DNA of 16,053 bases. It comes from AG41 sp035943095. GTDB lineage: Bacteria > Gemmatimonadota > Gemmatimonadetes > Gemmatimonadales > GWC2-71-9. Position 1 is the stretch's first letter, and the number at the start of each line of letters is the position of its first letter. The notes beneath the pieces were generated by a model. It was not told where the DNA came from and made no database searches. It worked only from the letters and a program-made list of their open reading frames with translations. The stretch lies in contig DASZCN010000140.1 in the NCBI GenBank assembly GCA_035943095.1, positions 1 through 16,053 on the forward strand. The letters run 5' to 3'. A program made the translations under genes and the position numbers. This document shows, piece by piece, positions 1-5,856 of this stretch.

Positions 1-416
1 GCGAGCATGCCGGCGTGCTTGCCCGAGCAATTCGAATAGACCGGCGTGAGCCGCACACCACGCGCCTGGTAATCCTGCGCGACCCGCTCGGAGAGCGGCG
101 GATGCGGACCGCACAGGAGGTCCCGCTCGGTGCAACCGATCTTCGCGAGGAACTCGCGCACCTGGCTCACCTGCCCGGCCTCGCTCGAGTGCGACGCGCA
201 GGCGAGTGCGAGCTCCGCGCCGGTCAGCCGGAAGCGCTCTACAACGCCGTCTTCCACGAGCGGCACCGCCTGAAACGGCTTCGCAGCCGAACGCCAGAAG
301 GTCGTGAGCTCCGGATCCCCGGTGTGGGCGACGAGGCGACCCGTCCCGTCCACAACGGCGACGTGAACGTCATGCCAAGCCTCCACCACCCCGCCCCGGA
401 GCTGCTCAACGCGCAT
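1..416 (-). CDS. L-asparaginase II family protein (partial, C-terminus outside window)
   Basis: This is the N-terminal 138 residues of a protein of the thermolabile asparaginase II family (PF06089 type). By family knowledge such enzymes hydrolyse L-asparagine to aspartate and ammonia. Three blocks typical of the family are visible in order: RSAAKPFQA at residues 42-50, CASHSSEAGQ at 73-82, and SNCSGKHAGML at 128-138. The beginning, RVEQLRGGVVEAWHDVHVAV, also matches the usual N-terminus, so the ATG at 416 is a good start. A strong purine-rich ribosome-binding site (GGAGGTGAGGGCC directly before ATG) supports it. The gene lies downstream of the permease gene and overlaps its end by 11 nt, so the two are probably co-translated. 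The permease might move an amino acid or amine related to asparagine metabolism, but nothing in the sequence proves this. The remaining part of the enzyme is beyond the left edge. Confidence 0.9.
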   Translation of the reverse strand, partial: MRVEQLRGGVVEAWHDVHVAVVDGTGRLVAHTGDPELTTFWRSAAKPFQAVPLVEDGVVERFRLTGAELALACASHSSEAGQVSQVREFLAKIGCTERDLLCGPHPPLSERVAQDYQARGVRLTPVYSNCSGKHAGML

Positions 417-1383
417 GGCCCTCACCTCCCTCCTCCTCCTCCAGGAAGCGCGGAGCAGGGAGCGGTTCCTTCCGTTGCTCGGGAGGGTAATGCCCCCTGC
501 TCCCTGCTCCCAGCGAGAACGAGATTCCCAGAAGCACCACGATTGACCCGATCACCGCGGCAGGCGGCGGCACCTCGTGTATGGCCGGCACGAGCCAGGC
601 GATCAGGCTCGCTCCCACCGGCTCGCCGAGTGCCGCGACGTTCACGGTGGTCGCGCGGAAGTGTCGCAGGGCGTAGTTCATTCCGGTATGCCCGATGAGC
701 ATCGGTCCGGCCGCCAAGGCGCCGAACACGGCCCAGTCGCGCCCGGCGAATCCGACGAGCGGTGTAGAGCGGACGAGCGCGAGCGCGGCGAGGACAGCGG
801 CGGCCACGGTGTACACGCCTGTTGCGTACCGCCAGATGCCGACGCTCTGGCGGACCCGGCGCCCGATCACGTAGTAGCCCGCCCCGGTCACGGCTCCCAG
901 CAGGGCGAGTGCGTCGCCTCCGAGCGCGCCGAGCGAGAGGCGCGCGTCCGCAAGCCCGATGAGGCTCGCCCCGAGGACCGCGAGCACGATGCCCCAGGCT
1001 TCCAGGCGGGTCGGATGCTCGCGGAGCCACGCGGCGGCGAAGACCCACGCGAAGACCGGCTTCAAGGACACCAGCACGACGGAGCTGGCGACGCTGGTGA
1101 ACCTGAGGGACGCGATCCAGGACCAGAAGTGGAGGGCAAGGAGACCGCCTGCCAACGCCATCAAGGGGAGCGGGGAGCGGGGAGCGGTACCCGCCGATGC
1201 ACCGGAGCGTACCGCTCCCTGCTCCCCGCTCCCGCCGCGCGCCGCCAATAGGCCCGTAACAGGAAGGACGAGGGCGAGCCTCCAGAACGCGATCGCGAGC
1301 GCCGGCGCCGCGGCGAAGCGCACGATCGGCCCGGCGTAGGTCGTCGCGAGCACCGCGCCGATGAGAACGAGCAGGGGAGACAT
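406..1383 (-). CDS. EamA/DMT-superfamily transporter with element-derived insertions
   Basis: This 325-residue protein looks like a drug/metabolite transporter of the EamA type (RhaT/YdcZ-like). It has an N-terminal hydrophobic half starting MSPLLVLIGAVLATTYAGPI and the recognisable block LHFWSWIASLRFTSVASSVVLVSLKPVFAW at about 84-113. A second half ends in GEPVGASLIAWL and IGSIVVLLGISFSL. About ten membrane helices are expected. The substrate cannot be told from sequence. Two stretches do not look like EamA protein. Residues 51-73 lie between helices 2 and 3, are encoded by a near-perfect inverted repeat, and read GEQGAVRSGASAGTAPRS. Residues from about 292 to the end follow the last helix and are hydrophilic, encoded in part by a second copy of the same repeat. 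Both keep the reading frame open. The start ATG at 1383 fits the first helix. No clear Shine-Dalgarno is seen before it, so it may be leaderless. The gene is divergent from rfaE1 and overlaps the asparaginase gene downstream. Confidence 0.88.
   Translation of the reverse strand: MSPLLVLIGAVLATTYAGPIVRFAAAPALAIAFWRLALVLPVTGLLAARGGSGEQGAVRSGASAGTAPRSPLPLMALAGGLLALHFWSWIASLRFTSVASSVVLVSLKPVFAWVFAAAWLREHPTRLEAWGIVLAVLGASLIGLADARLSLGALGGDALALLGAVTGAGYYVIGRRVRQSVGIWRYATGVYTVAAAVLAALALVRSTPLVGFAGRDWAVFGALAAGPMLIGHTGMNYALRHFRATTVNVAALGEPVGASLIAWLVPAIHEVPPPAAVIGSIVVLLGISFSLGAGSRGHYPPEQRKEPLPAPRFLEEEEGGEGHAR
417..442 (-). promoter_or_regulatory. Purine-rich ribosome-binding region of the asparaginase gene, with a GGA triplet run
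   Basis: Read on the minus strand, the 26 nt before the asparaginase ATG consist of a run of GGA triplets followed by GGAGGTGAGGGCC. It is a strong Shine-Dalgarno-like stretch. The same bases encode the tail of the upstream permease (EEEEGGEGHAR). The triplet run could slip by 3 nt, which would change the number of Glu residues and the spacing of the ribosome site without a frameshift. Confidence 0.55.
452..510. repeat. Palindromic element copy A, inside the permease 3' end
   Basis: GGAGCAGGGAGC at 452-463 is exactly reverse-complementary to GCTCCCTGCTCC at 499-510, with a 35-nt loop. It belongs to the same family as copies B and C by its GGGAGC-like units. It encodes the hydrophilic tail of the permease after the last membrane helix. 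In the neighbouring minus-strand frame the same DNA reads REQGALPSRATEGTAPCS, very like the peptide that copy B encodes in the permease frame. Confidence 0.75.
1166..1233. repeat. Palindromic element copy B, in frame inside the permease gene
   Basis: The 25-nt arm at 1166-1190 and the 25-nt arm at 1209-1233 are reverse-complementary at 24 of 25 positions, with an 18-nt loop at 1191-1208. The arms consist of GGGAGC units closing on GGTAC. The single non-matching position (1179 against 1220) could form a G-U pair in RNA. The element is 68 nt long and lies wholly within the permease coding sequence, where it accounts for residues 51-73, a hydrophilic loop that EamA proteins normally lack. Confidence 0.85.
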
Positions 1384-1496
1384 GGGCGCGTGAAAATAAC
1401 GGAATCAGCGCCCGTTGCCCTCCCTCTCCCCCACCCCCAAATTGCCCGCTCAATGTGCCTCCGGTCCGACGGCTCGGCCTACGTGCCGATCCTCCC
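1384..1496. promoter_or_regulatory. Divergent intergenic region between permease and rfaE1
   Basis: This region should hold the promoters of two divergent units. Close to the permease start is an AT-richer patch (GAAAATAACGGAATC, 1392-1406) flanked by a 6-bp inverted repeat, GGGCGC at 1384-1389 and GCGCCC at 1408-1413. On the minus strand the patch reads TTATTTTC a few bases before the permease ATG, which could act as a -10 element for a leaderless mRNA. A pyrimidine-rich tract follows at 1415-1440. No convincing -35/-10 pair was found for rfaE1. Confidence 0.3.
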
Positions 1497-2543
1497 GTGA
1501 ACCACCGCGAGCAGGGAGCGGGGGGCGGGACCTCCCGAGATCGTCTCGAGCAATTGTTCGCGCAAATGGCCGCTCGACGCATCGTCGTCGTGGGCGACGC
1601 GATGCTCGATATCTACCTCGCGGGCGACGCGCAGCGCATCTCGCCCGAAGCTCCCGTCCCGGTGGTCGCGGTGCACACCCGCCGCTACGCGCTGGGGGGG
1701 GCGGCGAACGTGGCCGCGAACGTGGCGGCGATCGGCGCGGAATGCCGGCTGGTCGCGGTCATCGGGGACGACGCACGGGGCGATTCGCTGCGGGGCGAGC
1801 TGGCGCAGAATCGGCTGGCCGACCGTCATATCGTCGTCGCCGCGGCCCGGCCCACGACCTCGAAAACCCGAGTCACCGCCCGGGGCCAGCAGGTGGTGCG
1901 CATCGACGAAGAGGTCGAGGATGCGATCGACCCACGCGCCGAGAACCAGCTGCTCGGCCAGCTCGATGCGGCGATGGGCGATGCCGACGCCATCCTGATC
2001 GAAGACTACAACAAAGGCACGCTCACGCCGGCCGTCATCGAGCGCGCCATGACCCTCGCGGCCAAACGCGGGCTACCCGTCGTCGTAGATCCCAAGTTCA
2101 AGCATTTCTTCGCGTACCGTGGCGCGACGCTGTTCAAGCCGAACCGGCGCGAGCTCGAGCAGGCGATGGGCGCCACGCTCGACCTCGCGCACCCGGATGC
2201 GCTTCCGACCGCGCTCTCGAAGCTCGGCGTGGCCAACCTGCTCCTCACGCTCGGCGCCGAGGGCATGGTCCTCGTCACGAAAGACGGGCAGATCACCCGC
2301 ATTCCGACCATGGCGCGCGAGGTGTTCGACGTGTCGGGTGCGGGGGATACGGTGACCGCCTGGGTGGGGACGGCGCTCGCTGCCGGCGCATCGGTGCGTG
2401 AGGGCGCGCAGGTGGCGAACTACGCGGCCGGTGTCGAGGTGGGGAAATCAGGCGTGGCGACCGTGTCGCCGGCGGAAGTGCTGGCGATGCACGAGGCGCA
2501 CTACGATCAACTGGGAAAATTGAGGCGGGGTGGGCTCCTGTGA
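1497..2543 (+). CDS. rfaE1: D-glycero-beta-D-manno-heptose-7-phosphate kinase (RfaE domain I)
   Basis: This is a PfkB/ribokinase-family sugar kinase of the RfaE1/HldE N-domain type. By family knowledge it phosphorylates heptose-7-phosphate at C1 on the ADP-heptose route to lipopolysaccharide inner core, in the cytoplasm. From the GTG at 1497 it has 348 residues. Visible motifs are GDAMLD at 33-38, RISPEAPVPVV at 47-57, GGAANVAANVAAIG at 67-80, VDPK at 197-200, KPNRRE at 214-219, and the PfkB signature DVSGAGDTV at 278-286 with the catalytic Asp at 284. The nucleotidyltransferase half of HldE is absent, so this is a stand-alone domain I protein. The start is uncertain. GTG at 1455, GTG at 1497 and ATG at 1566 are in frame and none has a clear Shine-Dalgarno. 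The ATG at 1566 would remove the RDRLEQLF helix that family members keep, so an upstream start is favoured. The 5' coding end contains a half copy of the palindromic element. Confidence 0.9.
   Translation: MNHREQGAGGGTSRDRLEQLFAQMAARRIVVVGDAMLDIYLAGDAQRISPEAPVPVVAVHTRRYALGGAANVAANVAAIGAECRLVAVIGDDARGDSLRGELAQNRLADRHIVVAAARPTTSKTRVTARGQQVVRIDEEVEDAIDPRAENQLLGQLDAAMGDADAILIEDYNKGTLTPAVIERAMTLAAKRGLPVVVDPKFKHFFAYRGATLFKPNRRELEQAMGATLDLAHPDALPTALSKLGVANLLLTLGAEGMVLVTKDGQITRIPTMAREVFDVSGAGDTVTAWVGTALAAGASVREGAQVANYAAGVEVGKSGVATVSPAEVLAMHEAHYDQLGKLRRGGLL
1509..1532. repeat. Half copy (C) of the palindromic element at the 5' end of rfaE1
   Basis: The stretch GAGCAGGGAGCGGGGGGCGG at 1509-1528, continuing GACC, matches the arm units of copies A and B, but no full matching second arm follows. 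Read with rfaE1 it encodes REQGAGGGTSRD, sharing the EQGA start of the peptide given by the other copies. It looks like a decayed or partial copy at or just inside the rfaE1 start. Confidence 0.5.
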
Positions 2544-2549
2544 TGCAAA

Positions 2550-2621
2550 ATGGGAGAGGGGAGAAGGGAGAGGGACTCTCCGGCGCGCGGAGCAAACCTC
2601 TCCCCTCTCCCTTCTCCCAAT
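2550..2621. terminator. Long GA/CT-rich hairpin between convergent operons (element D)
   Basis: The arm starting TGGGAGAGGGGAGAAGGGAG at 2551 and the arm CTCTCCCCTCTCCCTTCTCC ending near 2618 are nearly reverse-complementary over about 24 bp, with about three transition-type mismatches and a roughly 23-nt loop (CTCTCCGGCGCGCGGAGCAA region). It begins 6 nt after the rfaE1 stop and ends 10 nt before the last codon of the minus-strand operon. The position fits a bidirectional terminator. TGTTATTTGT follows on the plus side, giving a moderately T-rich tail in the direction of rfaE1 transcription. Its design of purine-arm units resembles the GGGAGC palindromic elements nearby. Confidence 0.65.
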
Positions 2622-2630
2622 GTTATTTGT

Positions 2631-3275
2631 TCAGTGCCAGTCCAGGCCGAAGCCGACCATCAGTCCGTCCACCGTCTCGAGCCGCTCGCCCCCCCGCGCG
2701 CTACGGAGCACCGCATGGTCCACGCGGTACGCCACGCGCGCCTGCAGGGGGGCTCGGGCGAATCGGACGATCATCCCCGCCTCCCCGCCCTGCGCGTGGT
2801 CGAACGCCTCCGGGACATTGACGTCGGCCGAGAGAGCCCGCCAGAGCTCCACGTAGCCTCGAGCCGCCGAACCGATGAACGCGCCCGCGGCGCGTGCCCG
2901 GAATTCCCAAAACACCCAGCGCTGGGTGCCGCTCGTGAGTGTGTACGAGCGCGCGTGTGGACCGACCGCGATCGTGAGCCATGGAAGGGTCCGCACGCCC
3001 AGGAGCGCCGATCCTTCGACCAGGTCATGCCCGGGACTGCTCACGCCGACCGAGTCGACTTTCCCCTGAGCGTAGTTCAGCGCCAGCTGGAGGCGCCCGA
3101 AAGACAGGGTGCCGTCCCCTCCGACCATCGCACCCGATAACTGAGTCGTTACGCCCGCCACCTGACTGCGCACCCGGGTGCTGCCCACGGAGAAAAGCCC
3201 GGTCGGCGCCAGCGTCTGCGCGCCGAGCGTACCCGCGGTCAGGCTGAGGGCAGTCACGAACAACACGTGTCTCAT
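2631..3275 (-). CDS. Small outer-membrane beta-barrel-like protein
   Basis: This 214-residue protein was not matched to a named family. It starts with a clear signal peptide (MRHVLFVTALSLTAGTLGA, likely cleaved before Q20). After it come alternating polar/hydrophobic stretches typical of beta strands: GTLSFGRLQLALNYAQ (55-70), WLTIAVGPHARSYTL (99-113), WVFWEFRARAAGAFIG (120-135), RGYVELWRALSADV (139-152), GEAGMIVRFAR (164-174), LQARVAYRVDHAVL (177-190) and TVDGLMVGFGLDW (201-213). The aromatic residue near the end fits a barrel-assembly signal. The size suits an 8- to 10-stranded barrel. The start ATG at 3275 overlaps the stop of the preceding gene as ATGA, so it is the last gene of a co-translated set. 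No Shine-Dalgarno is obvious, which favours re-initiation after the upstream stop. A barrel partner for the giant surface protein or its periplasmic neighbour is possible but unproven. Confidence 0.72.
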   Translation of the reverse strand: MRHVLFVTALSLTAGTLGAQTLAPTGLFSVGSTRVRSQVAGVTTQLSGAMVGGDGTLSFGRLQLALNYAQGKVDSVGVSSPGHDLVEGSALLGVRTLPWLTIAVGPHARSYTLTSGTQRWVFWEFRARAAGAFIGSAARGYVELWRALSADVNVPEAFDHAQGGEAGMIVRFARAPLQARVAYRVDHAVLRSARGGERLETVDGLMVGFGLDWH

Positions 3276-4339
3276 GGTGACCGCGCTTGAATGGCGGTCG
3301 CCGGGCCCGCATGCACGGCGAGGCGGACGTCGCCCCGCCGGCGCGCGTTTTCGGCGGTGGCCGTCGCGACCGCCTGCTGCCAGGCGTCGCGGCGCGTCTG
3401 ATTGGCGCGGATGTTGGCCGGGAGCGGCCGGCCCGGCCGGTGCAGCAGATACCCGAGCACGCCCGCGATCCCCACGCTCCCCGCCACCGCCACGCGCGAA
3501 CCGCTCGGCCCGCCGCTGCCCCCGACCACCGAAGGCAGCGCAATCACGGCGCCCGACAACACTGCGCCGCCGAGCAGGGCCCGTAGCGCCGAGCGGCCAC
3601 CGGCGCGCTCCGGAAGGAAGGCGGAGGCAGGCGGCGGAGTAGGCCACGCGAGCGTGTCCTGCCGCGCGATGCGGAGATCGAGGGGGACCTGGAGGATCGT
3701 CGAGATTTCGCCTGACGGCGCCCGCGAGGCCACGCGCAGGAGGATGCGGCTCACCGGCGGCAGCTGGCCGGCCGCGTCGAGACCGTCCCACTGCACGTGG
3801 AGGCTGTCCCCAATCGGTCCTACGTAGAGCGAGCGGAAGGGGGTGCCATCTTCGTACCGCAACGTCACGTCCACTGTTTGGAACGCGCTCGCCAGTACCA
3901 AGGCGCTGAAATTGCCAGTGCCGGGCGCCACCTGGGTATCGGGCGGCACCACGACTGCTACGGTCTTGGTCAAGGCGCGCACGCTGTCGAACACCGTCGT
4001 GACCTCGGGCGGGAACACGAGGCGGTCCGGCGCATAGCGCGGATCGAGCTGCACCAGGCGTCTGAACACCACGACCGCGGAGTCCCGCCGGCCCCGGAAC
4101 AGATCGGCCGCGCCCAGGTAGACCAGCCCCTGCACCTGGTCCGCCGCCGGCGCGCCGGCGGCGTTCAACCTGGCAAGGTCGCGTCGCAGCGTCGCGGCGG
4201 CGCGACCGAAGTCGAGATCCTGATACGCGCGAATGCCCTGGGCGAATGACCCGCTCGTTGTCTGCCCCAGCGCGGATCGCGTCGCGACCGCTCCAAAGCC
4301 CCACACCAGCAGGCAGACCGACAGGACGTGGCGACTCAC
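3272..4339 (-). CDS. Secreted TPR-like / FlgD-Ig-like protein with C-terminal hydrophobic pair
   Basis: This is a 355-residue protein starting at GTG (4339), which overlaps the kinase stop as GTGA. A GGGAG ribosome site (4348-4352, minus strand) sits 8 nt upstream. Residues 1-25 form a signal peptide (hydrophobic VLSVCLLVWGFGAVAT, likely cut after ALG). Residues 32-122 are helical and TPR-like, ending in LDPRYAPDRLVFPPEV and FDSVRA, a form often seen in periplasmic TPR proteins next to Ser/Thr kinases. Residues 143-206 contain TVDVTLRYEDGTPFRSLYVG followed by VQWDGLDAAGQ, which resembles the FlgD-type Ig-like fold. Two hydrophobic segments follow (about 252-273 and 283-299), then a basic tail (RANQTRRDAW; ENARRRGD). 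If the signal peptide is cleaved, the hydrophobic pair would fix the protein in the inner membrane as a hairpin with the TPR/Ig part in the periplasm. No enzyme motif was seen. It was not matched to a named family. Confidence 0.78.
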   Translation of the reverse strand: MSRHVLSVCLLVWGFGAVATRSALGQTTSGSFAQGIRAYQDLDFGRAAATLRRDLARLNAAGAPAADQVQGLVYLGAADLFRGRRDSAVVVFRRLVQLDPRYAPDRLVFPPEVTTVFDSVRALTKTVAVVVPPDTQVAPGTGNFSALVLASAFQTVDVTLRYEDGTPFRSLYVGPIGDSLHVQWDGLDAAGQLPPVSRILLRVASRAPSGEISTILQVPLDLRIARQDTLAWPTPPPASAFLPERAGGRSALRALLGGAVLSGAVIALPSVVGGSGGPSGSRVAVAGSVGIAGVLGYLLHRPGRPLPANIRANQTRRDAWQQAVATATAENARRRGDVRLAVHAGPATAIQARSP

Positions 4340-5856
4340 GGCTTCGACTCCCGCAGGACGATGTTCGTGAGACGCACGTCTTGGCCCGGCCCGACCTGGA
4401 CAGTGCGCTCGAACGGCTCGAACCCGTCCCTGGAGACACGCACGCGATGCGTACCGGATGTAATCGGGACGCCCACGCGCGGCGTGTTGCCGATCAGCTC
4501 ATTGTCCACGAACACCTGACCCCACGGCGTGGCGTTGACGAACAGGCGACCGGGCTTCGCCACGGTGGCATCGCGACGCGGCGCGCGGGGAGAGGAAAGT
4601 CGTGCCGGTGGAGCCCGCTTGATCGGCGCGGGGGAACGGGCAGGGGCGGGGCGCGCCGGCGTGGGGCTAACTGGGATCTCGGTCGTCCGCACGGTCGAAT
4701 CCGGAAGAGGTACGGCGGAGAACGTTGATGGCGCCGGTGATGGCTCCATAGCGGCCGGCGGGGTGGGCGCCGGCTGCGAGGCGATCGGCTGCCCGGTGGT
4801 CAGGCCCAACCCGAGGATCCAGGCGGCGCCGGCGGCCCCGACGATCACGAACGCGAGCAGCGCAAGGGGAACGAGACCGATCCCATGCCGGGCGGGCCGC
4901 TCCTCGACCGGCGCGACCTCCACGGGCGCCCACCTGGCGTCGCTGCGCGCGTGGGATACCTCCTGGTGCGCCGGCGCTCGTAGCGCCGCGACGAAGCTTC
5001 CCGCGGTCGCGAAGCGTCCGTCCGGCGACTGGCTCAAGGCACGCTCGACCGCCGCAGACGTGACTGAGGGAACGTCGGGCCTGATATCCGTGAGCCGCGG
5101 AGCTGGCGCCGGGCTACGGCCGTCCGCGATGGCGGCCATTGGGTCCTCGGCCGGGGGCGGCGTGCCGGCGAGGCACTCGTAGACCAGCGCGGCGAGCGCG
5201 TATTGATCCGCGGCGGGTCCGGGCTCGCGTCCGACTCGCTGCTCGGGCGAGAGATACGGCCCCGGCCAGCCGCGAGCCTCCCCGTCCTTTGCGTCTCCCT
5301 CACCGACTAGCGCGCCGAGCTGCTCGAGCACCCAACGGATCCAGAAGTCGGTGACGTGGACGTCACCGGCGGCGTCTAACAGCACATTGGTAGGCTTCAG
5401 ATCGGCGTGGACGATCCCGAGGCGGTGCGCGGCGTCGAGCGCTGCAGCGATCTGTTCGGCGACCTTGATGCACGCGTCGAGCTCCATCGGAGGGCCGGCG
5501 CGCAACAGGTCGGCCAGGGAGCGGCCTGGAACGAACTCGGTCGAGTGCCAGAAGAAGCGATCGGTCGCGCCGGCGCTGTACAGCGGGGCCGCGCGTGGAT
5601 GGGTGAGTACCGCGGCGGCCGCCGCGGCTTCGTGAAAGGCCTCTTCGGCGCGGTCCCACGCCTGAGCCGAGCGCGGCATCACTTTCAGCGCGACCGGCTG
5701 GTTGTACTCCAGGTCTCGGGCCACGTAGAGTCGCGAGGCCGGCCCGCGGGCGTAGAGCATCTCGAGCCGAAAGAGGTCTTTCAGGTCCTCCTGGACGGCG
5801 GCGTCGAGGGAGTCGCGCTCGGGTGAGGACGGCTGAGGAAGCGGCTCGGCGGTCAT
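4336..5856 (-). CDS. Membrane-anchored atypical Ser/Thr protein kinase with C-terminal PEGA domain
   Basis: This 506-residue protein has three parts. Residues 28-295 form a Hanks-type kinase domain. VALKVM at 55-60 carries the ATP-anchoring Lys58, and Glu76 of FHEAAAAAAVLTHP is the likely helix-C partner. The catalytic loop is HADLKPTN at 150-157 (Asp152, Lys154, Asn157), the metal-binding motif is DFW at 170-172, the APE-like motif is LSPEQ at 202-206, and DQYALAALVYECLAG follows. Two features are unusual: HAD replaces HRD and DFW replaces DFG. The nucleotide loop (YARGPASRLYVAR) also lacks the usual glycine spacing. The Lys and both Asp are present, so activity is possible but may be weak. 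Residues 326-350 are one membrane helix. A Pro/Ala/Ser-rich linker (356-430) leads to a PEGA-type domain at 436-502 (GRLFVNATPWGQVFVDNELIG; TSGTHRVRVSRDGFEPF), expected outside the cytoplasm. The ATG at 5856 overlaps the giant gene's stop as ATGA, without a strong ribosome site, so translation is probably coupled to the giant gene. Confidence 0.92.
   Translation of the reverse strand: MTAEPLPQPSSPERDSLDAAVQEDLKDLFRLEMLYARGPASRLYVARDLEYNQPVALKVMPRSAQAWDRAEEAFHEAAAAAAVLTHPRAAPLYSAGATDRFFWHSTEFVPGRSLADLLRAGPPMELDACIKVAEQIAAALDAAHRLGIVHADLKPTNVLLDAAGDVHVTDFWIRWVLEQLGALVGEGDAKDGEARGWPGPYLSPEQRVGREPGPAADQYALAALVYECLAGTPPPAEDPMAAIADGRSPAPAPRLTDIRPDVPSVTSAAVERALSQSPDGRFATAGSFVAALRAPAHQEVSHARSDARWAPVEVAPVEERPARHGIGLVPLALLAFVIVGAAGAAWILGLGLTTGQPIASQPAPTPPAAMEPSPAPSTFSAVPLPDSTVRTTEIPVSPTPARPAPARSPAPIKRAPPARLSSPRAPRRDATVAKPGRLFVNATPWGQVFVDNELIGNTPRVGVPITSGTHRVRVSRDGFEPFERTVQVGPGQDVRLTNIVLRESKP

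Noticed and set aside
15..698. Plus-strand open frame of 227 codons
   Set aside because: It crosses the asparaginase and permease genes on the other strand. The peptide is Arg/Pro-rich without any motif, while the minus strand shows clear family blocks.
1384..1413. 6-bp inverted repeat GGGCGC/GCGCCC as a repressor operator
   Set aside because: Six GC-rich bases 18 nt apart are expected by chance in DNA of this composition. It is mentioned only as a possible site within the intergenic region.
422..1582. Minus-strand frame of 386 codons overlapping the permease
   Set aside because: It is an Arg-rich out-of-frame reading of the permease gene. It was useful only because it shows the element-A peptide REQGALPSRATEGTAPCS in that frame.
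3417..3442. GC palindromic patch GGCCGGGAGCGGCCGGCCCG in the TPR gene
   Set aside because: It is ordinary GC-rich coding sequence for a Pro/Arg stretch after the last hydrophobic segment. It lacks the repeated GGGAGC arms of the element family.
2631..4439. A single 602-codon reading of the barrel gene with an Arg-rich N-terminal extension
   Set aside because: The extension is an out-of-frame reading of the TPR and kinase genes. The true protein starts at the ATG at 3275, where a signal peptide begins and a 4-nt ATGA overlap is found.
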